Source: Bacillus proteolyticus (GTDB lineage: Bacteria > Bacillota > Bacilli > Bacillales > Bacillaceae_G). Taken from it: a DNA stretch of 64,000 nucleotides. Of the stretch, positions 45,171 through 53,707 are shown piece by piece. A model generated the notes under the pieces. That model saw only the letters and a program-made list of their open reading frames with translations, was not told the origin of the DNA and searched no databases. Each line of letters begins with the position of its first letter. The first letter of the stretch is position 1. Made by a program: the position numbers and the translations under genes. The DNA lies in contig NZ_MACH01000116.1 in the NCBI RefSeq assembly GCF_001884065.1, positions 186,001 to 250,000 on the forward strand, given 5' to 3'.

Positions 45171-45306
45171 AACAACATCACCTTCGATGTTGTTGCCAAC
45201 CGCGGAGAAGACTTACGTTTCCCCATAAGTTCTTCCTCCGGTTTCTCCTCTCCCTTTGCCTTCTTACTAGTTCATACTAGTATAAGAAGGGCCCTGCATT
45301 GCAGGG
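45171..45306 (-). ncRNA. Structured RNA in the rsmD (ylbH) leader
   Basis: Four successive hairpins: 45292-45306 (CCCTGCA/TGCAGGG), 45259-45290 (CCTTCTTA..CTAG / CTAG..TAAGAAGG), 45198-45243 (an 18-bp stem with small bulges) and 45171-45194 (AACAACATC/GATGTTGTT). In the long stem, minus-strand CUUAUG pairs with CGUAAG through a U.G pair that becomes an A.C mismatch on the plus strand, favouring minus sense. A ylbH leader RNA family was described in Bacillus, and this location fits it; the plus-strand T8 after 45306 is the contrary sign. Confidence 0.55.
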
Positions 45307-45315
45307 TTTTTTTTC
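45292..45315 (+). terminator. Plus-strand terminator-like hairpin
   Basis: CCCTGCATTGCAGGG followed by TTTTTTTTC on the plus strand. No plus-strand gene precedes it, so it either ends an RNA made from the structured interval or protects the next gene's promoter. Confidence 0.65.
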
Positions 45316-45375
45316 TTTGTCTACTTTTCATTTAAAAAGTGAGATGGTACAGTAAAAGAAAGAGGAGGAAAAAAT

Positions 45376-45765
45376 ATGATTCAACGCTTTATAGAACTCG
45401 GAGAAGGCTACTCTGATTTATATGAATTACTCGAAATTGCCAAAGCAAACAAAGAGCGTATAACACATATGTTACAATTTGAAACTGTAAAAAACGAAAA
45501 AAAAGTGTGTTCACTTGTTGTAATACTAAAACCTACAACTACTGGTGATTTCCAGCCATTATACATATGTCGTGAAGGCATTCCTGTACTTGAAAATAAA
45601 AAAAGCAAACGTGTTATTTTATTTGAAGAAACGGCAGAACAAATAGGGAAAAAAGTTACTACCTTTACTGTAAAACCGTCGACAACCTTCCCTGAAAAAG
45701 AACTCTTTTTTAATCATCTAATTGGTATTTTACGAATGAACAATTTCATTCCTCCAATGAAGTAA
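45376..45765 (+). CDS. DUF7147-type hypothetical protein
   Basis: 129-residue soluble protein, start MIQRFIELGEGYSDLYELLEIA after GAGGAGG. Homologues in the B. cereus group have been labelled methylthioribose kinase without good reason; no kinase motif is visible (no Gly-rich loop, no DxD). Helical N-terminus, beta-rich middle (KVCSLVVILKPTT). Single gene with its own promoter and terminator. Function unknown. Confidence 0.75.
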   Translation: MIQRFIELGEGYSDLYELLEIAKANKERITHMLQFETVKNEKKVCSLVVILKPTTTGDFQPLYICREGIPVLENKKSKRVILFEETAEQIGKKVTTFTVKPSTTFPEKELFFNHLIGILRMNNFIPPMK

Positions 45766-45779
45766 CACGTTATTTCAAG

Positions 45780-45820
45780 TAAAAAAATCCCCTGCTAAAT
45801 TTAGCAGGGGATTTTTTTTA
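45780..45820. terminator. Bidirectional terminator before ylbG
   Basis: Nearly perfect palindrome, AATCCCCTGCTAAA and complement (arms 45781-45799 and 45800-45818) with A-run and T-run ends. It serves the 45376 gene and ylbG, which converge. Confidence 0.92.
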
Positions 45821-46087
45821 TTAGCTATAATCGTATTCCTTCGCCCGATCAGGACGTGAATTTTCGAATTCCGTTTTTAAAAATGGGCGATACGACTGTT
45901 CTACTTTTTTTACAAAAGGAAGTTTATTCAATTTTTGCATCATATGCTCAATTTGTTCCATATCACAATATACAACCGCATATTTCAATCGTTTTGATAT
46001 GTAATGAATGTTACCATATTTCCTTAAAATCTTGGCATGTTTCAATGAATGTAAATAAACAATCATACTTTGTCGTTGCCCGAACAT
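45821..46087 (-). CDS. ylbG: UPF0298 family protein YlbG
   Basis: 88-residue protein, [23 protein letters not shown]0298 members often adjoin ylbF and rsmD, as here. No known catalytic motif. ATG at 46087 is 6 bases after GGAG; an ATG four codons earlier is 3 bases after AAGGAG and cannot be excluded. Confidence 0.85.
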   Translation of the reverse strand: MFGQRQSMIVYLHSLKHAKILRKYGNIHYISKRLKYAVVYCDMEQIEHMMQKLNKLPFVKKVEQSYRPFLKTEFENSRPDRAKEYDYS

Positions 46088-46198
46088 AATCTTCTCCATC
46101 TTCTCCTTTTAAAAACTTATATTCTTATCTTTTATGAAAACCAATCAGAAATTTATGACATTAAAGGACAAACTCTGTATACGTTTTCTTCCATATTC

Positions 46199-46230
46199 TA
46201 AAAAACGGGGTAAATTACCCCGTTTTTTTA
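46199..46230 (-). terminator. Terminator after ylbF
   Basis: AAAAACGGGGTAA / TTACCCCGTTTTT (46201-46213, 46215-46227) with one base between; the minus strand continues with T-rich sequence. The ylbF stop is in the stem. Confidence 0.8.
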
Positions 46231-46667
46231 CAACCACAACCGCCTCCGGTACCACAACCACCGCCACAGCCACCCGCATCAAAAAACGGATTTCCTGTTG
46301 GAACTTTAATGGAAGAGGATACCTCCGAACCGATTGCTACACTAACTTCATCTAATAACTTTTGTAAAGCAGTTTCTGCTTTTTTAAAGGCTGCAATTTT
46401 ATCATGCAAATCTACAGAACGCTTTAATTCCCTCATTTTCGTTGAAACGAAAGTGTAGTCAGGATGATATTTACCAAAGCGTTGCACTTCTTCATATCGC
46501 TCTTTCATCGCTGTAAACTGTTGAATTAGCGTCTGGACATCTATATCTTCTTGTATATCCTTATAACACTTACGATAATCTTCTGCTATATCTGAACAAA
46601 TGATTGATTTTGCAAGCTGCTCTGCCTTATCTAAAATCAGTACGCTTTCCAGCGTCGCTACAATCAT
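46215..46667 (-). CDS. ylbF: Y-complex (Ric) subunit YlbF
   Basis: 150-residue helical protein of the YlbF/YmcA family. With YmcA and YaaT it forms the complex that binds RNase Y, carries Fe-S clusters and promotes competence, biofilm and sporulation phosphorelay output. The C-terminal tail is Gly/Cys-rich (CGGGCGTGGGCGCKK) and fits cluster binding. ATG at 46667 is 8 bases after GGAGG. Confidence 0.92.
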   Translation of the reverse strand: MIVATLESVLILDKAEQLAKSIICSDIAEDYRKCYKDIQEDIDVQTLIQQFTAMKERYEEVQRFGKYHPDYTFVSTKMRELKRSVDLHDKIAAFKKAETALQKLLDEVSVAIGSEVSSSIKVPTGNPFFDAGGCGGGCGTGGGCGCKKTG

Positions 46668-46783
46668 GAGAGACACCTCCGAGTATTCATCATAACACAT
46701 TTGGGACAGAACTACTAATTGAAGTCTCTCACCTAAAAGAAAGATATGCTTCTAACTTCTTTTCATATAATCCTCTTATACTC

Positions 46784-47356
46784 CTATACGCTAATATGCT
46801 CCGCAATATTGTATTTAAGAACATCCCATTTCCCACTATTTTCTTTCACATAGCTAATACATGCGTTTTTTAACGGCGTTTTAAATGTAATTTCCTCTGG
46901 TGTAATCGCATGTAAAATCGCTTTTATTGCATGTGAATGCGCAACAATGATAATACGCTTATCTCCATGGGTTGCTGCAACCTCTTGTAAAGCGGTAAAA
47001 CAGCGTTCTACAATCTCTTCGTCCCGCTCCATACCTTTTACATTACCTTCTGCAATTAACTCTCTAACTGTCGCAACTGGTTTCCCAGAAGCTTCTCCAA
47101 AATTACGTTCCATAAATCGCTCATCTAATAAAATAGATTGCAATCCAATAGCCTCAGCAATTTCCCTAGCTGTTTCTTGAGCTCTAATTAAAGGGCTACT
47201 GATAATAATATCCCACGATTCCGCTTGCAAGGCAGCTGCACTTTGACTCGCTTGCTTTTTCCCAACTTCGTTAAGCGGAATATCTTCGCGCCCTTGAATA
47301 ATCTCTTGAAAATTCCAATCAGTTTGTCCATGTCGTACTAAACAAATTTCTGTCAT
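46784..47356 (-). CDS. Histidine phosphatase family protein
   Basis: 190-residue phosphoglycerate-mutase-like phosphatase. The phospho-His RHG motif is CLVRHGQTDWNF at residues 5-16, with arginine in SSPLIRAQETA and the second His in IVAHSHAIKAIL. Likely a broad phosphatase (PhoE or CobC type); the substrate is not clear. It is inserted between ylbE and ylbF, where B. subtilis has no such gene to my knowledge. Confidence 0.88.
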   Translation of the reverse strand: MTEICLVRHGQTDWNFQEIIQGREDIPLNEVGKKQASQSAAALQAESWDIIISSPLIRAQETAREIAEAIGLQSILLDERFMERNFGEASGKPVATVRELIAEGNVKGMERDEEIVERCFTALQEVAATHGDKRIIIVAHSHAIKAILHAITPEEITFKTPLKNACISYVKENSGKWDVLKYNIAEHISV

Positions 47357-47432
47357 GCTGCAACTCCTTTTTAAATAATCCGCTTCTATTGTATCAAAAG
47401 TTCTGCATGACGGACATAGTTTTCCCTTCCAA

Positions 47433-47678
47433 TTATGTTGTATTTTGCTGCTTCATATACTGAAACATATCGATCATAATGGAAGCAACTGCTAATTGAT
47501 TTTGGAATTTTTCAACTTTATCTGGTATCGTTTTTTTGAAATGTTGCATAGCAGCTAACTCAAAGGCTTCTTTTTCTTCAGGGTTTCGCGTTAGTTTTCT
47601 ATACCAGTACGGTTGCTCCCTTATATAGCGAGATAAATCCTCATCAGCCTTTATAAACTCCATAATTTCTGCTCTCAT
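47433..47678 (-). CDS. ylbE: YlbE-like protein
   Basis: 81-residue helical protein (MRAEIMEFIKADEDLSRYIREQ, PYWYRKLTRNP). YlbE-like family, unknown function, in its conserved place after ylbD, 11 bases from the ylbD stop. Confidence 0.88.
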   Translation of the reverse strand: MRAEIMEFIKADEDLSRYIREQPYWYRKLTRNPEEKEAFELAAMQHFKKTIPDKVEKFQNQLAVASIMIDMFQYMKQQNTT

Positions 47679-47689
47679 CCTCTTTCCCC

Positions 47690-48133
47690 CTAATCCTTCT
47701 GAAAGAAAAATGGATTATTTTCGGAAGTACTTTCTGCTTGCTGTGTGCGGTTCCCTTGAAATTGTTGAATAACTTGTTGCACACTACCAATGGCACTCGT
47801 CACATTAGCTAAATGGTGTTGCATTTGTTCCACATCTAGCTTTTTAAAGAAAGAAAGCATTTGTCCCATCACATCAGCAGTTTTTTCCTCTTCAGTTCGA
47901 TTATCTTTTTCTTTTTCTTGTTTATTTTCTTTTACCGAAGAAAAAGCAGGCGCTCCATCAGGTCTAAAAGTTGCCCATATCGGATCTTCTTCACCAAGTA
48001 AGTACCATTCTTCATAAAACTGTTGCCAAGTTTTGTGACCACTTCTAACCTCATGAACCATTTTAGGGTGATGGTTTACAAACTCTTTAAACTGTTGAAC
48101 CGATGGATGTAACGGTCCTTTTGTTGTTGGCAT
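47690..48133 (-). CDS. ylbD: Coat-associated protein YlbD
   Basis: 147 residues; YlbD family, described as a spore coat component in B. subtilis. N-terminal PSVQQFKEFVNHHPKMVHEV and WYLLGEEDPIW are recognisable. Middle is Lys/Glu-rich, C-terminus Gln/Asn-rich. ATG at 48133 follows GAGGTGAG; upstream ATG at 48184 is unsupported. Confidence 0.85.
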   Translation of the reverse strand: MPTTKGPLHPSVQQFKEFVNHHPKMVHEVRSGHKTWQQFYEEWYLLGEEDPIWATFRPDGAPAFSSVKENKQEKEKDNRTEEEKTADVMGQMLSFFKKLDVEQMQHHLANVTSAIGSVQQVIQQFQGNRTQQAESTSENNPFFFQKD

Positions 48134-48175
48134 AATCCTCACCTCTTCATGTATATCTACTATATAGTAAGAAAA

Positions 48176-48222
48176 AAAAGGCACATGGTTCGCCTATTTT
48201 TAGACGATTCATGCACCTTTTT
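48176..48222 (-). terminator. Terminator after ylbC
   Basis: Minus strand AAAGGTGCATG pairs with CATGTGCCTTT (two G.T pairs) and is followed by a TTTTTTT run. Confidence 0.7.
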
Positions 48223-49255
48223 ATTTTCGAATAAAGTTTTGAGTATAAAACTTATCGTACACCCCAACACCTAATCCAGTAAATTGCTCATTTAATAAAT
48301 TTTTTCTATGACCTTCACTATTTAACCAGCCTTGTACCGCTGCAATTCCATCACTATGTTTCGCCGCTATATTCTCACCAGCAAGTTGAAAAGCTACTTG
48401 ACCACGTTGCAGGCGATCTCCTAACGTACCAAAAGTAGGCGAGTCATGGGAAAAATAATTATTATCCTTCATATCTTTACTATGGCCAAATGCAACGTCT
48501 GCCGTTTGTTGATCCCACGTTAACAACGTTAATTCATGACGACTTCGAATAATATTTGTTAAATCTAGGATTTGCTGCATATTTCCATTTTCTACTTGCT
48601 TCATTTTTTCTGGAGTCAATGGTTGTTCCGCTATTAATTCTCCTGAATAAACAAGCTGATACGGTCTTTGGCGTAATAACGTTTCATCATCCATATAACG
48701 AACACCAACAAGCTCATGTGTAAAATGATCAAAGTATAATTGTGCCCATCCATCTTCTACAGGTATTAGTGGTTGTTCCATTACTTCTGTATCAGATAGC
48801 TCAAATTGATAACTATTTTTTCCTCTTTTTAATGAAATCTCATGTGAAATCGGATTCTTTTTATATACTTCTTCATACTTTTCATTTATATAATAAGGTG
48901 TCACCTTAACTTGTTCACCAGCAACATACGCCGTTACAACTTTACGTTCAGCAACTCCAAATTGAACATACTGATTTAAATCTTGATTATACACCCACCA
49001 TTCATATCCATAAGCAGACGGCTCTATTCGAGACGGTTCGCCCCACTTTGCTAATAAATTTTCAGAGTCCCCACCAATCATATTTAAAACAGTGTCTGAG
49101 GTTTCTTCATTTATTTGCTTTTTCTTTTTCACAATTTTATTTTCTTGCTTAGAGTGAGATGGGGTTAATATATATTGCGAAACGAGTAATTTCCCGTATA
49201 AATCCACAGCTAAAATTAAAAATGTAATGATTACGATACGTAATACTTTTTTCAA
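48221..49255 (-). CDS. ylbC: CAP/SCP-domain protein YlbC
   Basis: 344 residues, start TTG at 49255 with GGAGG 8 bases before. A membrane signal (LRIVIITFLILAVDLYG) is followed by the CAP-associated N-terminal domain (WGEPSRIEPSAYGYEWWVYN) and a C-terminal CAP/SCP domain (LTWDQQTADVAFGHSKDM, FSHDSP, NLLNEQFTGLGVG). Likely exported or on the cell surface; in related spore proteins the CAP domain is non-enzymatic. Role unknown. Confidence 0.88.
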   Translation of the reverse strand: MKKVLRIVIITFLILAVDLYGKLLVSQYILTPSHSKQENKIVKKKKQINEETSDTVLNMIGGDSENLLAKWGEPSRIEPSAYGYEWWVYNQDLNQYVQFGVAERKVVTAYVAGEQVKVTPYYINEKYEEVYKKNPISHEISLKRGKNSYQFELSDTEVMEQPLIPVEDGWAQLYFDHFTHELVGVRYMDDETLLRQRPYQLVYSGELIAEQPLTPEKMKQVENGNMQQILDLTNIIRSRHELTLLTWDQQTADVAFGHSKDMKDNNYFSHDSPTFGTLGDRLQRGQVAFQLAGENIAAKHSDGIAAVQGWLNSEGHRKNLLNEQFTGLGVGVYDKFYTQNFIRK

Positions 49256-49394
49256 ACGATATACCTCCTGAACAAAACATAAAATTGAGATATACACAAA
49301 TCCTTTTCTTTCCTTTTTGTGTGTACCGTACTCTTTTCACTATATCATATTTTCACGAAAAAAGTCTGGATTATCCCTTTTCTCTCAATATGAA

Positions 49395-49449
49395 TTGCAC
49401 TTTCTTATTATTCATACTATTATAAAAATAATAGTATGAATAATAAGAA
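49395..49449 (+). promoter_or_regulatory. Promoter overlapped by a 48-base palindrome
   Basis: TTGCAC (49395-49400), 17 bases, TATTAT (49418-49423) form a sigma-A promoter. A perfect 22-bp inverted repeat (49402-49423 and 49428-49449) with AAAA in the centre covers the spacer, -10 and probable start. The right arm ends where the ribosome site AAGGAGG begins. This looks like a DNA operator. Confidence 0.75.
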
Positions 49450-49460
49450 GGAGGTATTTT

Positions 49461-49826
49461 ATGCAATTTACAAATGCGAAGTTTAATGATGCAGTCGTAG
49501 ATTTAACTCTTTTAACTGAAATCATGGAAAACAACCATTTTGTACTCGCTGGACAATGGGATTATGAACGCATTACATATGATTATAAATTTGAAATATT
49601 AAAGGATATTTATTATTTACGTGTACAAGGTTTTGCTGTTGACGGTGACATCGGCGGTAGACACGCTCAAGTAAAACTATTACCCCCCTTATTAGGAAAA
49701 CATTATTATCCTCATGGCGTTGAATATGGTGATGATGAGATTTTCCCAACGAATGTACTTCAAAAAAGCGAACAACTCCTACAAAATATTGAAAAAGAAT
49801 TGAAAGAACTTCAGATTATTGAATAA
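49461..49826 (+). CDS. YugN-like family protein
   Basis: 121-residue protein of the YugN-like family (YlbA position in B. subtilis). MQFTNAKFNDAVVDLTLLTEI; beta-rich middle DYKFEILKDIYYLRVQGFAV and a GGRHAQVKLLPP segment. No catalytic motif is seen. It is a lone gene with a promoter buried in a long palindrome. Confidence 0.8.
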   Translation: MQFTNAKFNDAVVDLTLLTEIMENNHFVLAGQWDYERITYDYKFEILKDIYYLRVQGFAVDGDIGGRHAQVKLLPPLLGKHYYPHGVEYGDDEIFPTNVLQKSEQLLQNIEKELKELQIIE

Positions 49827-49827
49827 C

Positions 49828-49863
49828 AAAAAACGAGGGCATCAATAAGATGCTCTCGTTTTT
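49828..49863. terminator. Bidirectional terminator YugN-like/ctaG
   Basis: AAAAACGAGGGCATC / GATGCTCTCGTTTTT (49829-49843, 49849-49863), loop AATAA, one G.T pair. T-run both ways; serves convergent genes. Confidence 0.88.
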
Positions 49864-50767
49864 ATTTTGTCTGCAAATAAGGGGGTAATTCTTGCAACTG
49901 CTCTTTATCCTTTTCACGCTCTCTACGTGCCCATTTAAAGAACACATAGCCGATAATCGTACCGTACACTATTTCCTGGACAATTTTCATAATGATACCG
50001 CCTGTTTGCTGGTCTTGTACTACCGGCATCCAATGTAAAAATTCTGGTCCGGTTATATTTAAATCTGATAAAGTACCCGCTGGTACACAAAGTTCCATCG
50101 CCTTCATCCAAGCGGCTGGATCCGTATATGTTGCAAATAATGGTGCAGTCGCAAAAATTATTAATGCACAAGCTGGTGTTAATAATATACCATTAGCAAA
50201 CATGTAACCAAGCTTCTTTATATCACTTAACGTTTGATATTCCGGCAACGGATTCAGCATAGGCCACCACATCATTATTGCTGCAAAAAACAATATAGCA
50301 AGGCAAATAGGATGCGCTATTTGACTTTGTTTTACTGTATCAAAAACAACTGGCAAATGATAAAAGGAAAACAGACCGTTAAATACGAACAACGCAATAA
50401 GCGGCTTTGCAAAAACCTTTAGCACAATTTGAACGAACTTAAAAGAAGTAATATATTGATATAACCATACAGGTATACCAAGCAGTAATAACGGGGGAAC
50501 TGCAATATACATTATCGCCATTTCGAACATATGCGCGCTAAATATAATATGACCAATTAAATCAATAGGTCCTCCCTTTACAAAATACAAGAGGACAATC
50601 CCAGTCGTAAAATAAAAAATTTGCTTCTTACTTACCTTCGTCGCATTTTCAAATCGCGTTCTATATGGTCCAATAATTAAAAAGTACCCAATAAGAATCG
50701 AAAGCATAAATAATAAAAAGATCGGACTCCATAGAGCTTGAAAACCAAATATCCACAAGTTACTCAT
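49862..50767 (-). CDS. ctaG: Cytochrome c oxidase assembly factor CtaG
   Basis: 301-residue membrane protein with about seven hydrophobic segments, of the CtaG (caa3-type) family required for CuA/CuB maturation of caa3 oxidase. HMFEMAIMYIAVPPLLLLGIP near residue 80 and WMKAMELCVPAG near 245. Last gene of ctaCDEFG. ATG at 50767 taken over an in-frame upstream start for SD spacing. Confidence 0.93.
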   Translation of the reverse strand: MSNLWIFGFQALWSPIFLLFMLSILIGYFLIIGPYRTRFENATKVSKKQIFYFTTGIVLLYFVKGGPIDLIGHIIFSAHMFEMAIMYIAVPPLLLLGIPVWLYQYITSFKFVQIVLKVFAKPLIALFVFNGLFSFYHLPVVFDTVKQSQIAHPICLAILFFAAIMMWWPMLNPLPEYQTLSDIKKLGYMFANGILLTPACALIIFATAPLFATYTDPAAWMKAMELCVPAGTLSDLNITGPEFLHWMPVVQDQQTGGIIMKIVQEIVYGTIIGYVFFKWARREREKDKEQLQELPPYLQTK

Positions 50768-50852
50768 TGTCACACCCACCTTCTTAAGGTTATCCTTTCA
50801 CATAATGTGAAGAGGGAGCTGTGACAACACAAGCCCCCTTATTTTTCACTTT

Positions 50853-51185
50853 TCAAATCCACACGATCGTCATAAAAGCTAAAATTGTAATTAACCCTAT
50901 TAACAGACCAGAATAAAGAAAGAAACTTGCCGCTTCATGTCCTTTATGACTCATATGCATAAAATAATACAATTGAAAAATTACTTGTACCACTGCTAAT
51001 AGTAAAATAAACGGTACAGAGAAAGTCGGACTAAAAGTTTTCGGATATGCAACTGCTACAAATGCAACTAATGTTAAAAAAATCATTAATGCAAACGTAA
51101 TAACTTGATGCCTCATCTCCTCCGCACTTTTTCTCTTCCGATAAACAAGATCAACTTTAGGGTTATTCGTTTGCTTTACGGCCAT
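50853..51185 (-). CDS. ctaF: Cytochrome c oxidase subunit IV (caa3)
   Basis: 110-residue protein with three hydrophobic segments and the QLYYFMHMSHKGHE loop of quinol/cytochrome oxidase subunit IV. Starts 3 bases after the ctaE stop. Confidence 0.94.
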   Translation of the reverse strand: MAVKQTNNPKVDLVYRKRKSAEEMRHQVITFALMIFLTLVAFVAVAYPKTFSPTFSVPFILLLAVVQVIFQLYYFMHMSHKGHEAASFFLYSGLLIGLITILAFMTIVWI

Positions 51186-51188
51186 TGT

Positions 51189-51812
51189 TTATCCCACCAT
51201 TCCCATTAAATATACTACAGTGAAAATAAACACCCAAACTACGTCAATAAAGTGCCAATAAATTGATGCAACATAAAACTTTGGTGCATTGTATAAATTT
51301 AAGCCTCTCTTCGCATTTCTAAAGATTAATGTTAAAATCCAACATAATCCAAACAACACGTGAAGCCCGTGTGTACCAACAAGAGCATAGAATGCAGAAC
51401 CAAATGCACTACTTCTCATAGTATGCTTAAATTCATGCGTATAATGATAAAACTCATATATTTCAAACCCCAAAAATCCTAAGCCAAGCAACACTGTTAC
51501 AAGTAACCAAAGTTGCATTTTCTTAAAGTTGAAATTTTTCATATGATACATTGCATATACACTCGTTAAACTACTTGTTAACAAAAGCATCGTCATGATG
51601 AAAACGAGTGGCATTTGAAACATCTCTTGAGATGTTGGTCCGCCATTTGTAGAGTTCTTTAACGCTAAATATGTGCCGAATAAGGAAGCGAACAACACCG
51701 TTTCGCCTCCAAGAAATAACCAAAAACCGACAAACTTATTTTTCCCCTCAAGGGTTGCTTTTTCAGGCTCTGCTGGAAATGTTTCATTCGTTAATTTTTC
51801 ATCTACATGCAT
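51189..51812 (-). CDS. ctaE: Cytochrome c oxidase subunit III
   Basis: 207-residue membrane subunit with five segments. FGTYLALK, ALVGTHGLHVLFG and YWHFIDVVWVFIFTVVY match subunit III. The ATG overlaps the ctaD stop by one base (TAATG). Confidence 0.96.
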   Translation of the reverse strand: MHVDEKLTNETFPAEPEKATLEGKNKFVGFWLFLGGETVLFASLFGTYLALKNSTNGGPTSQEMFQMPLVFIMTMLLLTSSLTSVYAMYHMKNFNFKKMQLWLLVTVLLGLGFLGFEIYEFYHYTHEFKHTMRSSAFGSAFYALVGTHGLHVLFGLCWILTLIFRNAKRGLNLYNAPKFYVASIYWHFIDVVWVFIFTVVYLMGMVG

Positions 51813-53674
51813 TATGCCTTGCCCCCCTTATCCTCTAAATCTTCTTTATGAATATGATATCCATGATCATCGACTACTGAGCGAAGGAACATTGTGCCAA
51901 ATGTAATGATTAAACCAATAATTGCTACTAACAACCAAAACTTATCTTTTCCACCCTGCATATACATCGCACCAAACGCGGCTATAAATAAACCTAAAGA
52001 AATGATAAACGGTGAAAACGAAGGGTTTGGCATATGAATATCACCAACTGGTTCCGCAGCTGTCATCTCTTTATTACCCTCACGTTTTTCAATCCAAAAC
52101 GGATCTAACCCGCGAACAAATGGTAATTGTTTAAAATTATATTCCGGTGTAGGTGCTGGCATTGTCCACTCTAATGTACGTGCATCCCATGGGTCACGAC
52201 CAGCCTTCTCTTTTGACACTGTTGTTTTAATTACATTGAATAAAAGAACGATTGTGCCAAGAGCCATAAATACTGCTCCAATAGAACTAATCATATTCCC
52301 CATTTCTAATCCTTGTCCCTCTAGGTATGTGTAATAACGACGTGGCATACCAATTAATCCAAGGAAATGCTGAATAAAGAACGTTAAATGGAAACCGATA
52401 AAGAATAACCAAAATGTTATCTTTCCTAGCGTTTCATTTAATACCTTATTAAACATAAGTGGCCAATAATAATGTGCACCTGCAAGTAAACCAAATACAA
52501 CACCGCCGACAATTACATAATGAAAATGTGCTACTACAAAATAATTATCATGAAATTGATAATCAGCTGGTGCAGATGCAAGCATAACGCCTGTAACTCC
52601 ACCCATAACGAATGATGGAATAAAAGCTACTGCCCACATCATTGGTGTTGTAAACCTAATACTTCCACCCCACATTGTAAAGAGCCAGTTAAATATTTTA
52701 ATACCTGTTGGAACTGCAATCGCCATTGTTGCAACTGAGAAGATAGCGTTCGCAACAGGACCAAGACCAACAGTAAACATATGATGCGCCCATACCATAA
52801 ACCCTAAAAAGCCGATTAATACAGTCGCGAACACCATTGATGAATAACCAAATAATCTTTTTTTCGAAAATGTGGCGAAGATTTCTGAGAATATTCCGAA
52901 AGCTGGGAGTATAAGAATGTATACTTCTGGGTGACCGAAGATCCAGAATAAATGCTCCCATATAATTGTATTCCCGCCCAATGCCGGATTAAAGAAACTT
53001 GTGCCAAATAAGCGATCTAGCATTAAAAGACCTAATCCTACAGTTAATGGAGGAAATGCGAATAATATAAGTGACGATGTTACAAATGTTGTCCATGTAA
53101 ACATTGGCATGCGCATATAGGTCATTCCTGGCGCTCGCATATTAATAATTGTAACAAGGAAGTTAATACCTCCAATTAATGTACCGATACCTGATATTTG
53201 CAAGCCGAGTACATAAAAGTCAACACCATGCCCTTTTGAGGCTAAAGCTAAAGATGCATACGATGTCCAACCTGCATCAGGTGCTCCTCCTAAAAACCAA
53301 CTTAAATTTAAAAATACTCCACCAAAGAAAAATAACCAGAATCCGAGTGAATTCAAAAATGGGAACGCCACATCACGTGCTCCAATTTGAAGTGGTACTG
53401 CGGCGTTCATAAATGCAAACACGAGTGGCATAGCTGCGAGGAAAATCATTGTTGTACCGTGCATCGTTAATACTTGATTATAAGCATCCCCAACAAGAAA
53501 AGCATTGTTAGGAATCGCTAACTGAAGGCGAATAAATAGCGCTTCTATTCCGCCTATTATAAAAAACACTCCACCTGCAATTAAATAGAGAATGGCAATC
53601 TTTTTATGGTCTACTGTCGTTAAATAATCCCATATGACAGCACCCATCCCCTGTTTTTTTGCTACAGAACTCAC
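51812..53674 (-). CDS. ctaD: Cytochrome c oxidase subunit I
   Basis: Heme-copper catalytic subunit, 620 residues with 12 or more membrane segments. Heme a ligand in MHGTTMIFLAAMP, the HPEVYILILPAFG loop (CuB His-Tyr) near residue 250, MVWAHHMFTVG (CuB His pair) near 300 and DNYFVVAHFHYVIVGG (heme ligands) near 385. Longer C-terminus than mitochondrial forms, as in caa3 enzymes. Confidence 0.97.
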   Translation of the reverse strand: MSSVAKKQGMGAVIWDYLTTVDHKKIAILYLIAGGVFFIIGGIEALFIRLQLAIPNNAFLVGDAYNQVLTMHGTTMIFLAAMPLVFAFMNAAVPLQIGARDVAFPFLNSLGFWLFFFGGVFLNLSWFLGGAPDAGWTSYASLALASKGHGVDFYVLGLQISGIGTLIGGINFLVTIINMRAPGMTYMRMPMFTWTTFVTSSLILFAFPPLTVGLGLLMLDRLFGTSFFNPALGGNTIIWEHLFWIFGHPEVYILILPAFGIFSEIFATFSKKRLFGYSSMVFATVLIGFLGFMVWAHHMFTVGLGPVANAIFSVATMAIAVPTGIKIFNWLFTMWGGSIRFTTPMMWAVAFIPSFVMGGVTGVMLASAPADYQFHDNYFVVAHFHYVIVGGVVFGLLAGAHYYWPLMFNKVLNETLGKITFWLFFIGFHLTFFIQHFLGLIGMPRRYYTYLEGQGLEMGNMISSIGAVFMALGTIVLLFNVIKTTVSKEKAGRDPWDARTLEWTMPAPTPEYNFKQLPFVRGLDPFWIEKREGNKEMTAAEPVGDIHMPNPSFSPFIISLGLFIAAFGAMYMQGGKDKFWLLVAIIGLIITFGTMFLRSVVDDHGYHIHKEDLEDKGGKA

Positions 53675-53707
53675 GTTTTCAACCTCCCCTTCGCAAATGA
53701 TCCCTCT

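Larger units (their letters stand above)
44850..45375. other. rsmD / DUF7147-gene interval
   Basis: 526 bases without a credible gene. The part near 45171-45306 is strongly structured; the 44850-45170 part is AT-rich and shows nothing I can name. A plus-strand promoter TTTTCA (45325) - 17 - TACAGT (45348) serves the next gene. Confidence 0.6.
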
